DNA of 64,000 bases from Diaminobutyricimonas aerilata (GCF_002797715.1 NZ_PGFF01000001.1:1139304-1203303); one strand, 5' to 3'. Positions 1-9,551 are shown, counted from the stretch's first letter. The notes: generated by a model from the sequence alone, not told the origin. Made by a program: numbers and translations.

Positions 1-258
1 CACGTCCCGACGCCGGCGCGGAACCGGTTTCACCGTCGCGGCGGCGGGATGCTGCGCGCGATTCTTGCGTGACCCGGCTGCAGGCGCACGAAGCCTCCAC
101 TCTCGCGCAAAGTCGTTGCCTGTTAGGTTTCCGCTCTGTAACTTTTCCGGCCCTGGTTTTGCCTCACCCCGTCTGCTGCCTAGGGTTCTGTCTATCGAGC
201 GTGGCTCGTGATGGGGGATCCCGCGCGACCGCGTACTCACTTTTCACCAGGAGGAACA
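1..258. other. Left-edge non-coding stretch before the peptide-binding protein gene
   Basis: No convincing gene is visible here. A short open frame reaches a stop at 70-72 but resembles nothing I know, so it may be the tail of a gene outside the window or chance. The last 10 bases carry the ribosome binding site (AGGAGG, 249-254) of the following gene. No clear -35/-10 promoter pair can be assigned. Confidence 0.4.
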
Positions 259-1878
259 TTGCGTATCACACGTGTGGGAGCAGCAGCGGGGGGCCTGGCG
301 ATCGCCTCGGCCCTCGTGCTCGGCGGCTGCTCCGCCGGTGGCGGCGAAGAGACCGAGGGCAGCAACGCCTCGGGCATCATCACCACCAACGGATCTGAGC
401 CCCAGAACCCGCTGATCCCGACCAACACCAACGAGGTCGGCGGCGGCAAGATCATCGACAACATCTTCGCGGGCCTCGTGTACTACGACGCTGAGGGTGC
501 CGCCATCAACGACATGGCCGAGTCGATCGAGACCGAGGACAACGTCACGTTCACGGTCAAGGTCAAGGAGGGCCAGAAGTTCACGAACGACGAGGACGTC
601 ACCGCCGAGTCCTTCGTCGACGCGTGGAACTACGGAGCGGACGCCGCGAACGAGCAGCTTTCGAGCTACTTCTTCGAGGACATCCAGGGCTTCAGCTACG
701 AGGAGAGCGTTCCGGAGCTCCCGGGCCTCAAGGTCGTCGACGACCAGACCTTCACCATCACGCTGAACGCGCCGCGCGCGGACTTCCCGCTGCGTCTCGG
801 CTACTCCGCGTTCTACCCGCTGCCTCAGGCGGCGTTCGAGGACATGGACGCCTTCGGCGAGAACCCCATCGGCAACGGGCCCTACATGCTCGACGGTGAG
901 GGCGCCTGGAAGCACAACGAGAAGATCGACCTCGTCGTGAACCCCGACTACGAGGGTGGCCGTAAGGCGCAGAACGACGGCGTCAGCATCATCTTCTACG
1001 CGACCCAGGAAGCGGCCTACGCCGACCTGCAGTCGGGCAACCTCGACATCATCGACCAGGTGCCGGACACCGCGTACGAGACCTTCGAGGAGGAGCTCGG
1101 CGACCGGGCGATCAACCAGCCCGCCGCGGTGTTCCAGTCCTTCACCATCCCGGAGCGCCTCGCGCACTTCGGTGGTGAAGAGGGCAAGCTCCGTCGTCAG
1201 GCCATCTCGATGGCGATCAACCGCGAGGAGATCACCGAGGTGATCTTCGCCGGCACCCGCACCCCCGCGCACGACTTCACGTCGCCCGTCATCGACGGCT
1301 ACTCGGAGGACGTGCCCGGTTCCGAGGTGCTCGACTACGACCCCGACGCCGCGAAGGAGCTGTGGGCTCAGGCCGACGCCATCTCGCCGTGGGACGGCAC
1401 CTTCCAGATCGCGTACAACGCCGACGGCGGCCACCAGGCCTGGGTCGACGCGGTGACGAACAACATCAAGAACAACCTCGGCATCGACGCGTCGGGCGCT
1501 CCGTACCCGACCTTCGCCGAGGCGCGCACGCTCATCACCGACCGCACGATCCAGACGGCGTTCCGCACCGGTTGGCAGGCCGACTACCCGGGTCTGTTCA
1601 ACTTCCTCGGGCCGCTCTACGCCACCAACGCCGGTTCGAACGACGGTGACTACAGCAACCCCGAGTTCGACCGTCTGCTGCAGGAGGGTTCGGCCGCCTC
1701 GTCGACCGAGGAAGCCAACGAGCTGTTCCAGCAGGCGCAGTCGATCCTCTTCGAGGACCTGCCCGCCATCCCGCTGTGGTACTCCACGGTGCAGGCCGGC
1801 TTCTCGGAGCGCGTCGACAACGTCGCGATCGACTGGCACTCGGTGCCGCTCTTCTACCAGGTGACCGTCAAGGAGTAA
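259..1878 (+). CDS. Oligopeptide/dipeptide ABC transporter substrate-binding lipoprotein (SBP_bac_5)
   Basis: A 539-residue extracytoplasmic solute-binding protein of family 5 (DppA/OppA type), which delivers peptides to the permease encoded downstream. The start is the TTG at 259, five bases after a perfect AGGAGG. An upstream in-frame GTG at 208 is rejected because it would put 17 extra residues before the signal peptide. The N-terminus is a lipoprotein signal: basic residues, a hydrophobic stretch, then lipobox LGGC with lipidated Cys24. The body shows family features such as the NPLIPTNTNE segment near the mature N-terminus and a C-terminal region with LPAIPLWY. It lies first in an ABC operon and is followed by a strong hairpin that probably allows high expression of the binding protein relative to the permeases. 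Substrate inferred from family: short peptides. Confidence 0.9.
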   Translation: MRITRVGAAAGGLAIASALVLGGCSAGGGEETEGSNASGIITTNGSEPQNPLIPTNTNEVGGGKIIDNIFAGLVYYDAEGAAINDMAESIETEDNVTFTVKVKEGQKFTNDEDVTAESFVDAWNYGADAANEQLSSYFFEDIQGFSYEESVPELPGLKVVDDQTFTITLNAPRADFPLRLGYSAFYPLPQAAFEDMDAFGENPIGNGPYMLDGEGAWKHNEKIDLVVNPDYEGGRKAQNDGVSIIFYATQEAAYADLQSGNLDIIDQVPDTAYETFEEELGDRAINQPAAVFQSFTIPERLAHFGGEEGKLRRQAISMAINREEITEVIFAGTRTPAHDFTSPVIDGYSEDVPGSEVLDYDPDAAKELWAQADAISPWDGTFQIAYNADGGHQAWVDAVTNNIKNNLGIDASGAPYPTFAEARTLITDRTIQTAFRTGWQADYPGLFNFLGPLYATNAGSNDGDYSNPEFDRLLQEGSAASSTEEANELFQQAQSILFEDLPAIPLWYSTVQAGFSERVDNVAIDWHSVPLFYQVTVKE

Positions 1879-1913
1879 GCCTCCGGGCTCTCCGCACCTG
1901 ATAGTGGACACCC

Positions 1914-1945
1914 GTGGGGCGGCGGACTTCGATCCGCCGCCCCAC
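1914..1945 (+). terminator. Perfect 13-bp stem-loop between binding protein and permease genes
   Basis: Arms 1914-1926 and 1933-1945 are perfectly complementary (GTGGGGCGGCGGA and its reverse complement) around a CTTCGA loop. No T-run follows, so it is unlikely to be a full terminator. In ABC operons such hairpins commonly stabilise the upstream mRNA or reduce readthrough, giving more binding protein than membrane subunits. Confidence 0.7.
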
Positions 1946-2016
1946 AACCCTGTCCGCCGACGTGACGTAGCATGGTGCGTCGGCCCGGGCGGGCCAACAG
2001 ACAGGCATTCTCCTTC

Positions 2017-2052
2017 ATGACCGAATATCTCTTCGTGCGGGCGGACTCGTGA
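2017..2052 (+). CDS. Candidate 11-residue leader peptide coupled to the permease start
   Basis: An ATG at 2017 opens an 11-codon frame (MTEYLFVRADS) whose TGA overlaps the GTG start of the permease (GTGA at 2049-2052), the arrangement used throughout this window for translational coupling. The permease itself has no good Shine-Dalgarno sequence, so ribosomes terminating on this mini-ORF could reinitiate there. The leader also lacks a strong ribosome binding site. No family is known to me; this is a candidate only. Confidence 0.35.
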   Translation: MTEYLFVRADS

Positions 2053-2978
2053 CCGGGTACATCGTCCGTCGACTGCTGCAGGCCGTCCCCGTCTTCTTCG
2101 GGACCACGTTCCTCATCTACTTCATGGTGTTCGCCCTGCCGGGCGATCCCATCGTCGCTCTCTTCGGGGAGCGCACGCCGAACCCGGCGGTTCTCGAGCG
2201 TCTCAGGGCTGAGTACAACCTCGACAAGCCGTTCATCGTGCAGTACCTGCTGTACATCGGCAACATCTTCCAGGGCGACTTCGGCACCTCGTTCTCGGGT
2301 CAGCCCGTCTCGAGCATCCTCGCCCAGGCGTTCCCGGTCACCCTCCGTCTCGCGGTCATGGCGATCATCATCGAGATGATCGCGGGCATCCTGGTCGGCC
2401 TCATCAGCGGCCTCCGCAAGGGCGGCTGGTTCGACGCGTCGGCCCTCGCGCTCAGCCTCCTGCTGATCTCGGTGCCCATCTTCGTTCTCGCGTTCGTCGC
2501 CCAGTACTTCCTCGGCGTGCAATGGGGTCTGTTCAGACCGACGGTCGGTGGGGGTGCACCGATCCAAGACCTTGTGCTGCCGGCCATCGTGCTCGCGACG
2601 ATCAGCTTCGCCCAGATCGTGCGCCTCACCCGCTCCGGCGTCATCGAGACGGCGCAGCTCGACTTCGTGCGCACCGCCTACGGCAAGGGACTGTCGCGGA
2701 ACCGCGTCGTCCCTGTGCACGTGTTGCGCAACTCGCTCATCCCCGTCGTCACCTACCTCGGCGTCGACTTCGGTGTGCTCATCGTCGGAGCGACCGTCAC
2801 GGAGGGCATCTTCAACGTGCCCGGTGTCGGACGCACCCTCTTCCAGGCCATCGTGCGCGGTGAAGGACCGACCGTCGTGTCGTTCGTGACCGTCATGGTG
2901 CTGCTCTACCTGCTCGTCAACCTGGCCATCGACCTGTTGTACGGCGTGCTCGACCCGAGGATCCGCTATGCCAAGTAA
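2049..2978 (+). CDS. Peptide ABC transporter permease, DppB/OppB type
   Basis: A 309-residue inner-membrane permease of the BPD_transp_1 family, one half of the transmembrane channel for peptides. The start is GTG at 2049; translation opens with MTGYIVRRLLQAVPVFFG, the usual DppB beginning of a basic anchor followed by the first membrane helix, and continues into FALPGDP, a DppB hallmark. Several hydrophobic helices follow, and the cytoplasmic coupling loop near residues 210-240 (RTAYGKGLSRNRVVPVHVLRN) is the EAA-type motif that contacts the ATPase. The gene overlaps the next permease by 11 bases. Length is typical. Confidence 0.9.
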   Translation: MTGYIVRRLLQAVPVFFGTTFLIYFMVFALPGDPIVALFGERTPNPAVLERLRAEYNLDKPFIVQYLLYIGNIFQGDFGTSFSGQPVSSILAQAFPVTLRLAVMAIIIEMIAGILVGLISGLRKGGWFDASALALSLLLISVPIFVLAFVAQYFLGVQWGLFRPTVGGGAPIQDLVLPAIVLATISFAQIVRLTRSGVIETAQLDFVRTAYGKGLSRNRVVPVHVLRNSLIPVVTYLGVDFGVLIVGATVTEGIFNVPGVGRTLFQAIVRGEGPTVVSFVTVMVLLYLLVNLAIDLLYGVLDPRIRYAK

Positions 2979-3921
2979 GAATTCGACCCGCCTGCCGCAC
3001 TACGTGGCCCCCTTCGAGGACGACACGCTCGGCGCCGTCGACACCGTGCGCGCCGAGGGCAAGCCGAGCAACCTCTGGCTCGACGCCTGGCGCGACGCCC
3101 GCCGCCGCCCGCTGTTCTACGTCTCCGGCGTGCTCATCCTGCTCATCACGTTCGTCGCGCTGTTCCCGTGGCTGTTCACCGCGGAGCCGCCGAACAACAA
3201 CTGTCTGCTCGAGAACAGCAACGGCGCTCCGGAGGCGGGACACCCGCTCGGGTACACGAAGCAGGGCTGCGATGTGTTCTCGCGCATCGTGCACGGCACC
3301 TCGACGTCGCTCACCGTGGGCGTGCTGGTCATCCTGATGACCTCGATCGTGGGCGTCATCGTCGGCGCGCTCGCCGGTTTCTACGGCGGCTGGCTCGACA
3401 GCGTGCTCTCGCGCGTCGGCGACATCTTCTTCGCGATCCCCTACATCCTCGCGGCCGTCGTCATCATGAGCGTCTTCTCCGCCTACCGCAGCGTGCCCGT
3501 CATCGCCTTGGCGATCGGGGCGTTCGCCTGGCCGTCGACAGCGCGAGTGTTGAGGTCGGAGGTGTTGCGGGTCAAGCACTCGGACTACGTCATGGCGGCG
3601 ACCGCCATCGGCATCTCGCGCTTCAAGATCCTCGTGAAGCACGTGCTGCCGAACTCGATCACCCCGGTCGTCGTCATCACGACGATCGCGCTCGCGGGTG
3701 CCATCACCGCGGAGGCGACGCTGTCGTACCTCGGCGTCGGGCTTCCCAACAGCTTCATGTCCTGGGGCAACGACATCTCGCAGGCGCAGGCCGACCTGCG
3801 CACGTCGCCGCAGACGCTCATCTACCCGTCGATCGCGCTGACGATCACGGTGCTGAGCTTCATCATGATGGGCGAGGTCGTGCGCGAGGCGCTCGACCCG
3901 AAGGCGAGGGCACAGCGTTGA
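2968..3921 (+). CDS. Peptide ABC transporter permease, DppC/OppC type
   Basis: A 317-residue second permease subunit. The ATG at 2968 lies inside the end of the preceding permease gene. The protein has an N-terminal cytoplasmic segment, one membrane helix at about residues 50-70, the OppC-type TGFHPLG-equivalent region (GHPLGYTKQGCDVFSRI), and a transmembrane block with the EAA loop (VMAATAIGISRFKILVKHVLPN) near residues 210-230. This arrangement is the standard OppC plan. Its TGA (3919-3921) overlaps the TTG start of the ATPase gene, so all membrane and motor subunits are probably translated as one coupled unit. Confidence 0.9.
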   Translation: MPSKNSTRLPHYVAPFEDDTLGAVDTVRAEGKPSNLWLDAWRDARRRPLFYVSGVLILLITFVALFPWLFTAEPPNNNCLLENSNGAPEAGHPLGYTKQGCDVFSRIVHGTSTSLTVGVLVILMTSIVGVIVGALAGFYGGWLDSVLSRVGDIFFAIPYILAAVVIMSVFSAYRSVPVIALAIGAFAWPSTARVLRSEVLRVKHSDYVMAATAIGISRFKILVKHVLPNSITPVVVITTIALAGAITAEATLSYLGVGLPNSFMSWGNDISQAQADLRTSPQTLIYPSIALTITVLSFIMMGEVVREALDPKARAQR

Positions 3922-5657
3922 GCACCATCGATCCGAACACCCCCCTGCTCGAGATCAAGGATCTCGAGGTCGGATTCCGCACGCAGAACGGACTCGTCTC
4001 CGCCGTCCGCGGCGTCAGCCTCACGGTCATGCCGGGGGAGACCCTCGCGATCGTCGGCGAGTCCGGGTCCGGCAAGTCCACGACCGCGGCGGCCGTCATC
4101 AACCTCCTTCCGGGATCGGGACAGATCACCGGCGGTCAGATCCTCTTCGAGGGGCGCGATCTCGCCAAGCTCGACCGGCGCGAGATGGAGTCCGTGCGCG
4201 GGCGCCTCATCGGCATGGTCCCGCAGGATCCGATGTCGAACCTCAACCCCGTGTGGAACGTCGGGTTCCAGGTCGAGGAGGCCATCCGCGCGAATGGCAT
4301 CGCGAGCAAGAAGGCGGATGTGAAGCGCCGCGCCGTGCAGGTGCTGCGCGAGGCGGGGCTCGACGACGCCGAGAAGCGGTTGCGGCAGTTCCCGCACCAG
4401 TTCTCGGGCGGTATGCGTCAGCGCGTGCTCATCGGCATCGGCCTCTCGGCCGACCCGAAGCTGCTCATCGCCGACGAGCCGACCTCCGCGCTCGACGTCA
4501 CGGTGCAGCGCAAGATCCTCGACCACCTCGAGAAGCTCACGAGCGAGCGCAACACCGCGGTGATCTTCATCACGCACGACCTCGGCCTCGCCGCCGAGCG
4601 TGCCGAGAACATCGCGGTCATGTACCGCGGCAAGGTCGTCGAGTCGGGGCCGGCGCTCGAGATCCTGCAGAACCCGCAGCACCCCTACACCCAGCGGCTG
4701 GTGGCCGCGGCGCCGAGCCTCGCCTCGCGCCGCATCCAGTCGTCGGTCAGGCGGCACGAGACGATCGAGCACGAGACGCAGGACGAGGTCGCGGTCGTCG
4801 ATCTCGTCGCCGCGGCGGAGACGCACGCCCAGGCGCGCCGTGCCGCCGCGTCGGCGTCGACCGTGCCGGCGATCGAGTTCACCGACGTCACGAAGGTGTT
4901 CAAGATCCGCACGGGCAGCTTCAGCTCGACGGACTTCACCGCGGTCGACAAGGTGTCGTTCAGCATCCCGCGCGGCACCACGATGGCGCTCGTGGGGGAG
5001 TCGGGCTCGGGCAAGTCGACGGCGGCGAAGCTGCTGCTCAAGCTCGAGGAGGCGACCTCCGGCTCGATCAAGGTGGGCGGCAAGGAGATCGGGCCGATGT
5101 CGCGGAAGGAGACCTTCTCGCTGCGTTCGACGATGCAGCCGGTCTTCCAGGACCCGTACGGTTCGCTCAACCCGCTGCGCAACATCGAGAACACGATCGG
5201 CGAGCCGCTGCAGGTGCACGGCTTCGGCGACAAGGCGGCCCGTCGGGCGCGGGTGAAGGAGGTGCTCGACCAGGTCGCCCTGCCGACGAGCGTGCTCACC
5301 CGCTACCCGAACGAGCTCTCCGGCGGTCAACGGCAGCGCGTCGCCATCGCGCGGGCGCTGTCGCTCAAGCCGGAGATCGTCGTGCTCGACGAGGCCGTCT
5401 CGGCGCTCGACGTGCTCGTGCAGGCGCAGATCCTGAACCTGCTCGCCGACCTGCAGGCGGAGCTCGGGCTGACCTACCTCTTCATCACGCACGACCTCGC
5501 GGTCGTGCGGGTCATCGCCGACAACGTCTGCGTCATGCGCAAGGGGCAGATCGTCGAGTCGGCGACCACCGATGAGGTGTTCGACAACCCGCGTGACCCG
5601 TACACCCAGGAGCTGCTCGCCGCCATCCCCGGCGCGAACATCGCCCTGGGAGCCTGA
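3918..5657 (+). CDS. Fused double ATPase of the peptide ABC transporter (DppD-DppF type)
   Basis: A 579-residue protein with two complete ABC ATPase domains that energise peptide import. TTG at 3918 is the likely start because it gives the tight TTGA overlap with the upstream stop and the normal DppD N-terminus. Domain 1 has Walker A GESGSGKS at 48-55 and signature FSGGMRQRV near 162. Domain 2 has Walker A GESGSGKS at about 360-367 and LSGGQRQRV near 466. Each domain carries a Walker B Asp-Glu (ADEPTSALD; LDEAVSALD) and an ITHDL switch histidine. The oligopeptide extension after domain 1 (NPQHPYTQRL) and after domain 2 (NPRDPYTQEL) is typical of Opp/Dpp ATPases. One polypeptide replaces the usual two genes, a common arrangement in actinobacteria. 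Confidence 0.92.
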   Translation: MSTIDPNTPLLEIKDLEVGFRTQNGLVSAVRGVSLTVMPGETLAIVGESGSGKSTTAAAVINLLPGSGQITGGQILFEGRDLAKLDRREMESVRGRLIGMVPQDPMSNLNPVWNVGFQVEEAIRANGIASKKADVKRRAVQVLREAGLDDAEKRLRQFPHQFSGGMRQRVLIGIGLSADPKLLIADEPTSALDVTVQRKILDHLEKLTSERNTAVIFITHDLGLAAERAENIAVMYRGKVVESGPALEILQNPQHPYTQRLVAAAPSLASRRIQSSVRRHETIEHETQDEVAVVDLVAAAETHAQARRAAASASTVPAIEFTDVTKVFKIRTGSFSSTDFTAVDKVSFSIPRGTTMALVGESGSGKSTAAKLLLKLEEATSGSIKVGGKEIGPMSRKETFSLRSTMQPVFQDPYGSLNPLRNIENTIGEPLQVHGFGDKAARRARVKEVLDQVALPTSVLTRYPNELSGGQRQRVAIARALSLKPEIVVLDEAVSALDVLVQAQILNLLADLQAELGLTYLFITHDLAVVRVIADNVCVMRKGQIVESATTDEVFDNPRDPYTQELLAAIPGANIALGA

Positions 5658-5702
5658 CCGAGCACGACCGAGTGCCGCGACGAGTCGTGGCAGACTGAAT
5701 CG

Positions 5703-7514
5703 ATGGCTTCTTCCCGACGCGACCACCTGCGTCGGGGGGCAGCCGCGGTCCTCGTCGCGGCACTCGCCGGCTCGGCCGCAGGCTGCTCCCCGACGGGTCC
5801 CGAACCGGTCGAAGGCTCGACCGTCACGGTCGCCCGCAGCGAGCCGTTCACCTCGCTCAACGCGCAGACCTCCTACGGCAACCGCGGCACCAACGCCGCG
5901 GTGCGGCACCTGACGACGTCGCAGTTCGTCGCCTACGACGCCACTCCCGAGCTGGTGCGCGATGAATCGTTCGGCACCATCACCGTCGAGGACGAGGATC
6001 CGCTGACCGTCACCTACAGGGTGGCGGACGGGGTCGCCTGGTCCGACGGCGAGCCCGTCGACGCGGCCGATCTGCTGCTCTCGTGGGCGGCCAACTCGGG
6101 CGCCGTGAACACTCCGGAGTTCGACGACGAGCCGTACGTCGACGAGGAGACCGGGGCGTACGCCGAGGACTTCCCCGACGACGTCGTCCACTTCGACGGT
6201 CAGGTGAGCAACGGCCTCGCCGGGGTGACGCAGACCCCGGAGGTCGGGGACGACGGCCGGTCGATCACCCTCGTCTACGACCGCTACTTCGCCGATTGGG
6301 AGCTCGCCTTCGAGGTCGGGGTGCCCGCGCACGTCGTCGGCGCCCGCGCCCTCGGCATCGACGACGCCGACGAGGCGAAGGATGCGGTCGTCTCCGCGAT
6401 CCAGGATCGCGACGAGGCCGCACTCGCTGCGCTGTCGCGCACCTGGAACGCCGATTTCAACCTCGACCGGATGCCCGAGGACCGGTCGTTGCTCGTCGCG
6501 AACGGTCCGTACACGGTGACCGGCATCGAAGCGGGGCAGAGCGTCGAGCTGACCGCGAACCCCCGCTACCGCGGCGAGCACCGCCCCGAGTTCGAGCGTG
6601 TCGTCCTGCGCACGATCAGCGACCCGCTCGAGGCGGTCGCCGCCCTGCGCGACGGCGAGGTCGACGTCATCACCCCGCAGGCGTCCGCCGACGTCGCCGC
6701 CGAACTGCTCGCTCTCGACGACGTCACGGTGCTGAGCGGGTCGGACAGCACGTACGAGCACCTCGACCTGCAGTTCACCGCGAGCCGGAACGGGCACTTC
6801 GCCGACGCCCGCGTGCGTGAGGCGTTCCTGCGGGTGGTGCCGCGACAGCGCATCCTCGACGAGCTCGTCGGCTCCATCCAGGAGGAGGCGGAACTGCGCG
6901 ACTCGTTCGTGTTCATGCCGTCCGACCCGCGCTACGCCGACGCGGTCGCCGGCAACGGGTCGGACGAGTACGCACGCCCGGACCCCGAGCGCGCGCGGGA
7001 GCTGCTCGCCGAGGCGGGGGTCACCTCGCCCGAGGTCTGCATCCTGTTCTCCTCGACCAATCCGCGCCGCGTGCGCGAGTTCCAGCTCATCCAGGAGTCC
7101 GCCGCCGAGGCCGGATTCCGGGTGACCGACTGCTCCGCGCCCGATGCGGTGCCCGTCCTCGGCAGCCCGGGGGAGTACGACGCGGCGCTCTTCGGGTGGA
7201 ACGTGCCGAACCTCTCCACCGCGGGCACGAGCGCGATCTTCCGCTCCCGCACGGGCATCGACAACCTCAACGGCTACGCCAACCCCGAGGTCGACGCCCT
7301 GCTCGACGAGTTGAGCGGGGAACGGGATGCGGATGTCCGTGCGCAGCGGCTCGCTGAGCTCGACGCCCTGGTGTGGCGCGACGCCTACGGGCTGCCCCTG
7401 TATCAGCTGCCCGTGCTCACCGGAGTGGGGCCCGGAGTGGAGAACGTGACGCGTTCGCCGCTGCCGCCCGGGGTGCTCTGGAACGTGTGGGATTGGCGCC
7501 CGACCGGAAGTTGA
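5703..7514 (+). CDS. LpqW-like / family 5 substrate-binding lipoprotein upstream of typA
   Basis: A 603-residue family 5 solute-binding protein homologue. The N-terminus has an SRRDHLRR motif, a hydrophobic core and a lipobox-like AAGC with Cys28; the twin arginines suggest possible Tat export. It differs strongly from the binding protein at 0.26 kb and is separated from the ABC genes by 45 bp. In Mycobacterium tuberculosis, from memory, the SBP5-like lipoprotein LpqW (Rv1166) sits beside typA (Rv1165). LpqW is not a classical importer subunit but influences mannoside glycolipid synthesis, so this gene may be its counterpart rather than a peptide receptor. A CAGACT hexamer lies six bases before the ATG, a possible leaderless start. 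Family assignment is firm, the LpqW role is inferred. Confidence 0.75.
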   Translation: MASSRRDHLRRGAAAVLVAALAGSAAGCSPTGPEPVEGSTVTVARSEPFTSLNAQTSYGNRGTNAAVRHLTTSQFVAYDATPELVRDESFGTITVEDEDPLTVTYRVADGVAWSDGEPVDAADLLLSWAANSGAVNTPEFDDEPYVDEETGAYAEDFPDDVVHFDGQVSNGLAGVTQTPEVGDDGRSITLVYDRYFADWELAFEVGVPAHVVGARALGIDDADEAKDAVVSAIQDRDEAALAALSRTWNADFNLDRMPEDRSLLVANGPYTVTGIEAGQSVELTANPRYRGEHRPEFERVVLRTISDPLEAVAALRDGEVDVITPQASADVAAELLALDDVTVLSGSDSTYEHLDLQFTASRNGHFADARVREAFLRVVPRQRILDELVGSIQEEAELRDSFVFMPSDPRYADAVAGNGSDEYARPDPERARELLAEAGVTSPEVCILFSSTNPRRVREFQLIQESAAEAGFRVTDCSAPDAVPVLGSPGEYDAALFGWNVPNLSTAGTSAIFRSRTGIDNLNGYANPEVDALLDELSGERDADVRAQRLAELDALVWRDAYGLPLYQLPVLTGVGPGVENVTRSPLPPGVLWNVWDWRPTGS

Positions 7515-7589
7515 CGCTTCCCCGGTAGAATGGAAGGCGCGGGCTCTCCCGCACCTCCCCCTTTTTCTCTCCCGTGAGGATGCTCCCGC

Positions 7590-9497
7590 ATGGCCACTGC
7601 CATCCGTCGCGACCTGCGCAATGTGGCGATCGTCGCCCACGTCGACCATGGCAAGACGACCCTCGTCGACGCCATGCTGCGCCAGACCAACTCCTTCGAA
7701 GCCCACGCCCACCTGGAAGACCGGGCGATGGACTCCAACGATCTCGAGCGCGAGAAGGGCATCACGATCCTCGCGAAGAACACCGCGATCTCGTATGCCG
7801 GTGCTCACGCCACCGATGGTCCGATCACGATCAACGTGATCGACACCCCCGGCCACGCCGACTTCGGCGGCGAGGTCGAACGCGGCCTCAGCATGGTCGA
7901 CGGCGTCGTGCTCCTCGTCGATGCGAGCGAAGGCCCGCTGCCGCAGACCCGCTTCGTGCTGCGCAAGGCGCTCGCCGCGAAGCTGCCCGTCATCCTGCTG
8001 GTCAACAAGACCGACCGTCCGGATGCGCGCATCGACGAGGTCGTCAGCGAGTCGCAGGACCTGCTGCTCGGCCTCGCGAGCGACATGGCCGACGAGGTCG
8101 AGGACCTCGACCTCGACGCGATCCTCGACGTGCCCGTCGTCTACGCTTCCGGTCGTGCCGGAGCGGCGAGCCTCAACAAGCCGGCGAACGGCTCGCTGCC
8201 CGACAACGACGACCTCGAGCCGCTGTTCGGCGCGATCCTCGAGCACATCCCGGCGCCGACCTACGACGACGAGCACCCGCTGCAGGCGCACGTCACGAAC
8301 CTCGACGCGTCGCCCTTCCTCGGCCGTATCGCGCTGCTGCGCATCTTCCACGGCGAGCTCAAGAAGGGGCAGACCGTGTCGTGGGTGCGCCACGACGGCA
8401 GCACCCAGAACGTGCGCATCACCGAGCTGCTCATGACGAAGGCGCTCGACCGCTATCCGGCGGAGAAGGGCGGCCCCGGCGACATCGTCGCGATCGCGGG
8501 CATCGCCGACATCACCATCGGCGAGACGATCGCCGACCCGGAGGACGTGCGGCCGCTGCCGCCGATCACGGTCGACGACCCGGCGATCTCGATGACGATC
8601 GGCACCAACACCTCGCCGCTGGTCGGCAAGGTCAAGGGCCACAAGCTCACCGCGCGCATGGTGAAGGACCGCCTCGACCGCGAACTGATCGGAAACGTGT
8701 CGATCAAGGTCGTCGACATCGGACGACCCGACGCGTGGGAGGTGCAGGGGCGCGGCGAGCTCGCCCTCGCGATCCTCGTCGAGAACATGCGCCGTGAGGG
8801 CTTCGAGCTCACCGTCGGCAAGCCGCAGGTGGTCACCAAGACCGTCGACGGCAAGGTGCACGAGCCCTACGAGCACCTCACGATCGACGCGCCCGAGGAC
8901 TACCTCGGTGCGATCACCCAGCTGCTCGCCGCCCGCAAGGGCCGTATGGAGGGCATGTCGAACCACGGCACCGGCTGGGTGCGCATGGAGTTCGTCGTGC
9001 CGTCGCGCGGACTGATCGGCTTCCGCACCGAGTTCCTCACCATCACCCGCGGCACCGGGATCGCCAACACGATCTTCCACGGCTACGACGAGTGGGCGGG
9101 CACCATCACGACCCGCACGAACGGCTCGATCGTCGCCGACCGTGCCGGCGTCGTGACCCCGTTCGCGATCGTCAACCTCCAGGAGCGGATGACGTTCTTC
9201 GTCAACCCGACCGAGGAGGTCTACGAGGGCATGGTGATCGGCGAGAACTCGCGCGCCGACGACATGGACGTGAACATCACCAAGGAGAAGAAGCTCACCA
9301 ACATGCGCTCCTCCACGGCGGACACGTTCGAGTCGATGACGCCGTCGCGGCAGCTGTCGCTCGAGGAGTGCCTCGAGTTCGCCCGCGAGGACGAGTGCGT
9401 CGAGGTGACGCCCGAGATCGTGCGCATCCGCAAGGTCGAGCTCGACGCCAACGCGCGGGCCCGTGCCGCGTCGCGTCTCAAGCGCCAGGACGCGTAA
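7590..9497 (+). CDS. typA: Ribosome-associated GTPase TypA/BipA
   Basis: A 635-residue translational GTPase related to EF-G that binds the ribosome and supports subunit assembly and stress or cold adaptation. G1 is AHVDHGKT at residues 16-23. The switch I segment has the [13 protein letters not shown] consensus with the ERGITI-type signature. G3 is DTPGHADF, and G4 reads NKTD in place of the more usual NKID. Domain II, EF-G domain III/V homology and the TypA-specific C-terminal domain (segment [14 protein letters not shown]) follow; EF-G domain IV is absent, as expected. The ATG at 7590 is preceded by GTGAGGATG-type purines. A TAGAAT hexamer at 7526-7531 is a possible -10. A 10-bp hairpin follows the stop codon. 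Confidence 0.95.
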   Translation: MATAIRRDLRNVAIVAHVDHGKTTLVDAMLRQTNSFEAHAHLEDRAMDSNDLEREKGITILAKNTAISYAGAHATDGPITINVIDTPGHADFGGEVERGLSMVDGVVLLVDASEGPLPQTRFVLRKALAAKLPVILLVNKTDRPDARIDEVVSESQDLLLGLASDMADEVEDLDLDAILDVPVVYASGRAGAASLNKPANGSLPDNDDLEPLFGAILEHIPAPTYDDEHPLQAHVTNLDASPFLGRIALLRIFHGELKKGQTVSWVRHDGSTQNVRITELLMTKALDRYPAEKGGPGDIVAIAGIADITIGETIADPEDVRPLPPITVDDPAISMTIGTNTSPLVGKVKGHKLTARMVKDRLDRELIGNVSIKVVDIGRPDAWEVQGRGELALAILVENMRREGFELTVGKPQVVTKTVDGKVHEPYEHLTIDAPEDYLGAITQLLAARKGRMEGMSNHGTGWVRMEFVVPSRGLIGFRTEFLTITRGTGIANTIFHGYDEWAGTITTRTNGSIVADRAGVVTPFAIVNLQERMTFFVNPTEEVYEGMVIGENSRADDMDVNITKEKKLTNMRSSTADTFESMTPSRQLSLEECLEFAREDECVEVTPEIVRIRKVELDANARARAASRLKRQDA

Positions 9498-9510
9498 GAC
9501 GACCACCCTC

Positions 9511-9542
9511 CTGCCCGCCGCTGCCCAGGCAACGGCGGGCAG
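9511..9542 (+). terminator. Hairpin after typA, overlapping the next gene's -10
   Basis: Arms 9511-9520 (CTGCCCGCCG) and 9533-9542 pair perfectly over 10 bp with a 12-base loop, 13 bases after the typA stop. There is no T-run. The 3' arm overlaps the CAGAAT hexamer (9540-9545) that is correctly placed to be the -10 of the following lipoprotein gene. Confidence 0.6.
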
Positions 9543-9551
9543 AATGGTGTC

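Noticed and set aside
208-258. Extended N-terminus of the first binding protein from GTG 208
   Set aside because: It places 17 non-signal residues before the lipoprotein signal peptide, while TTG 259 has a perfect ribosome binding site.
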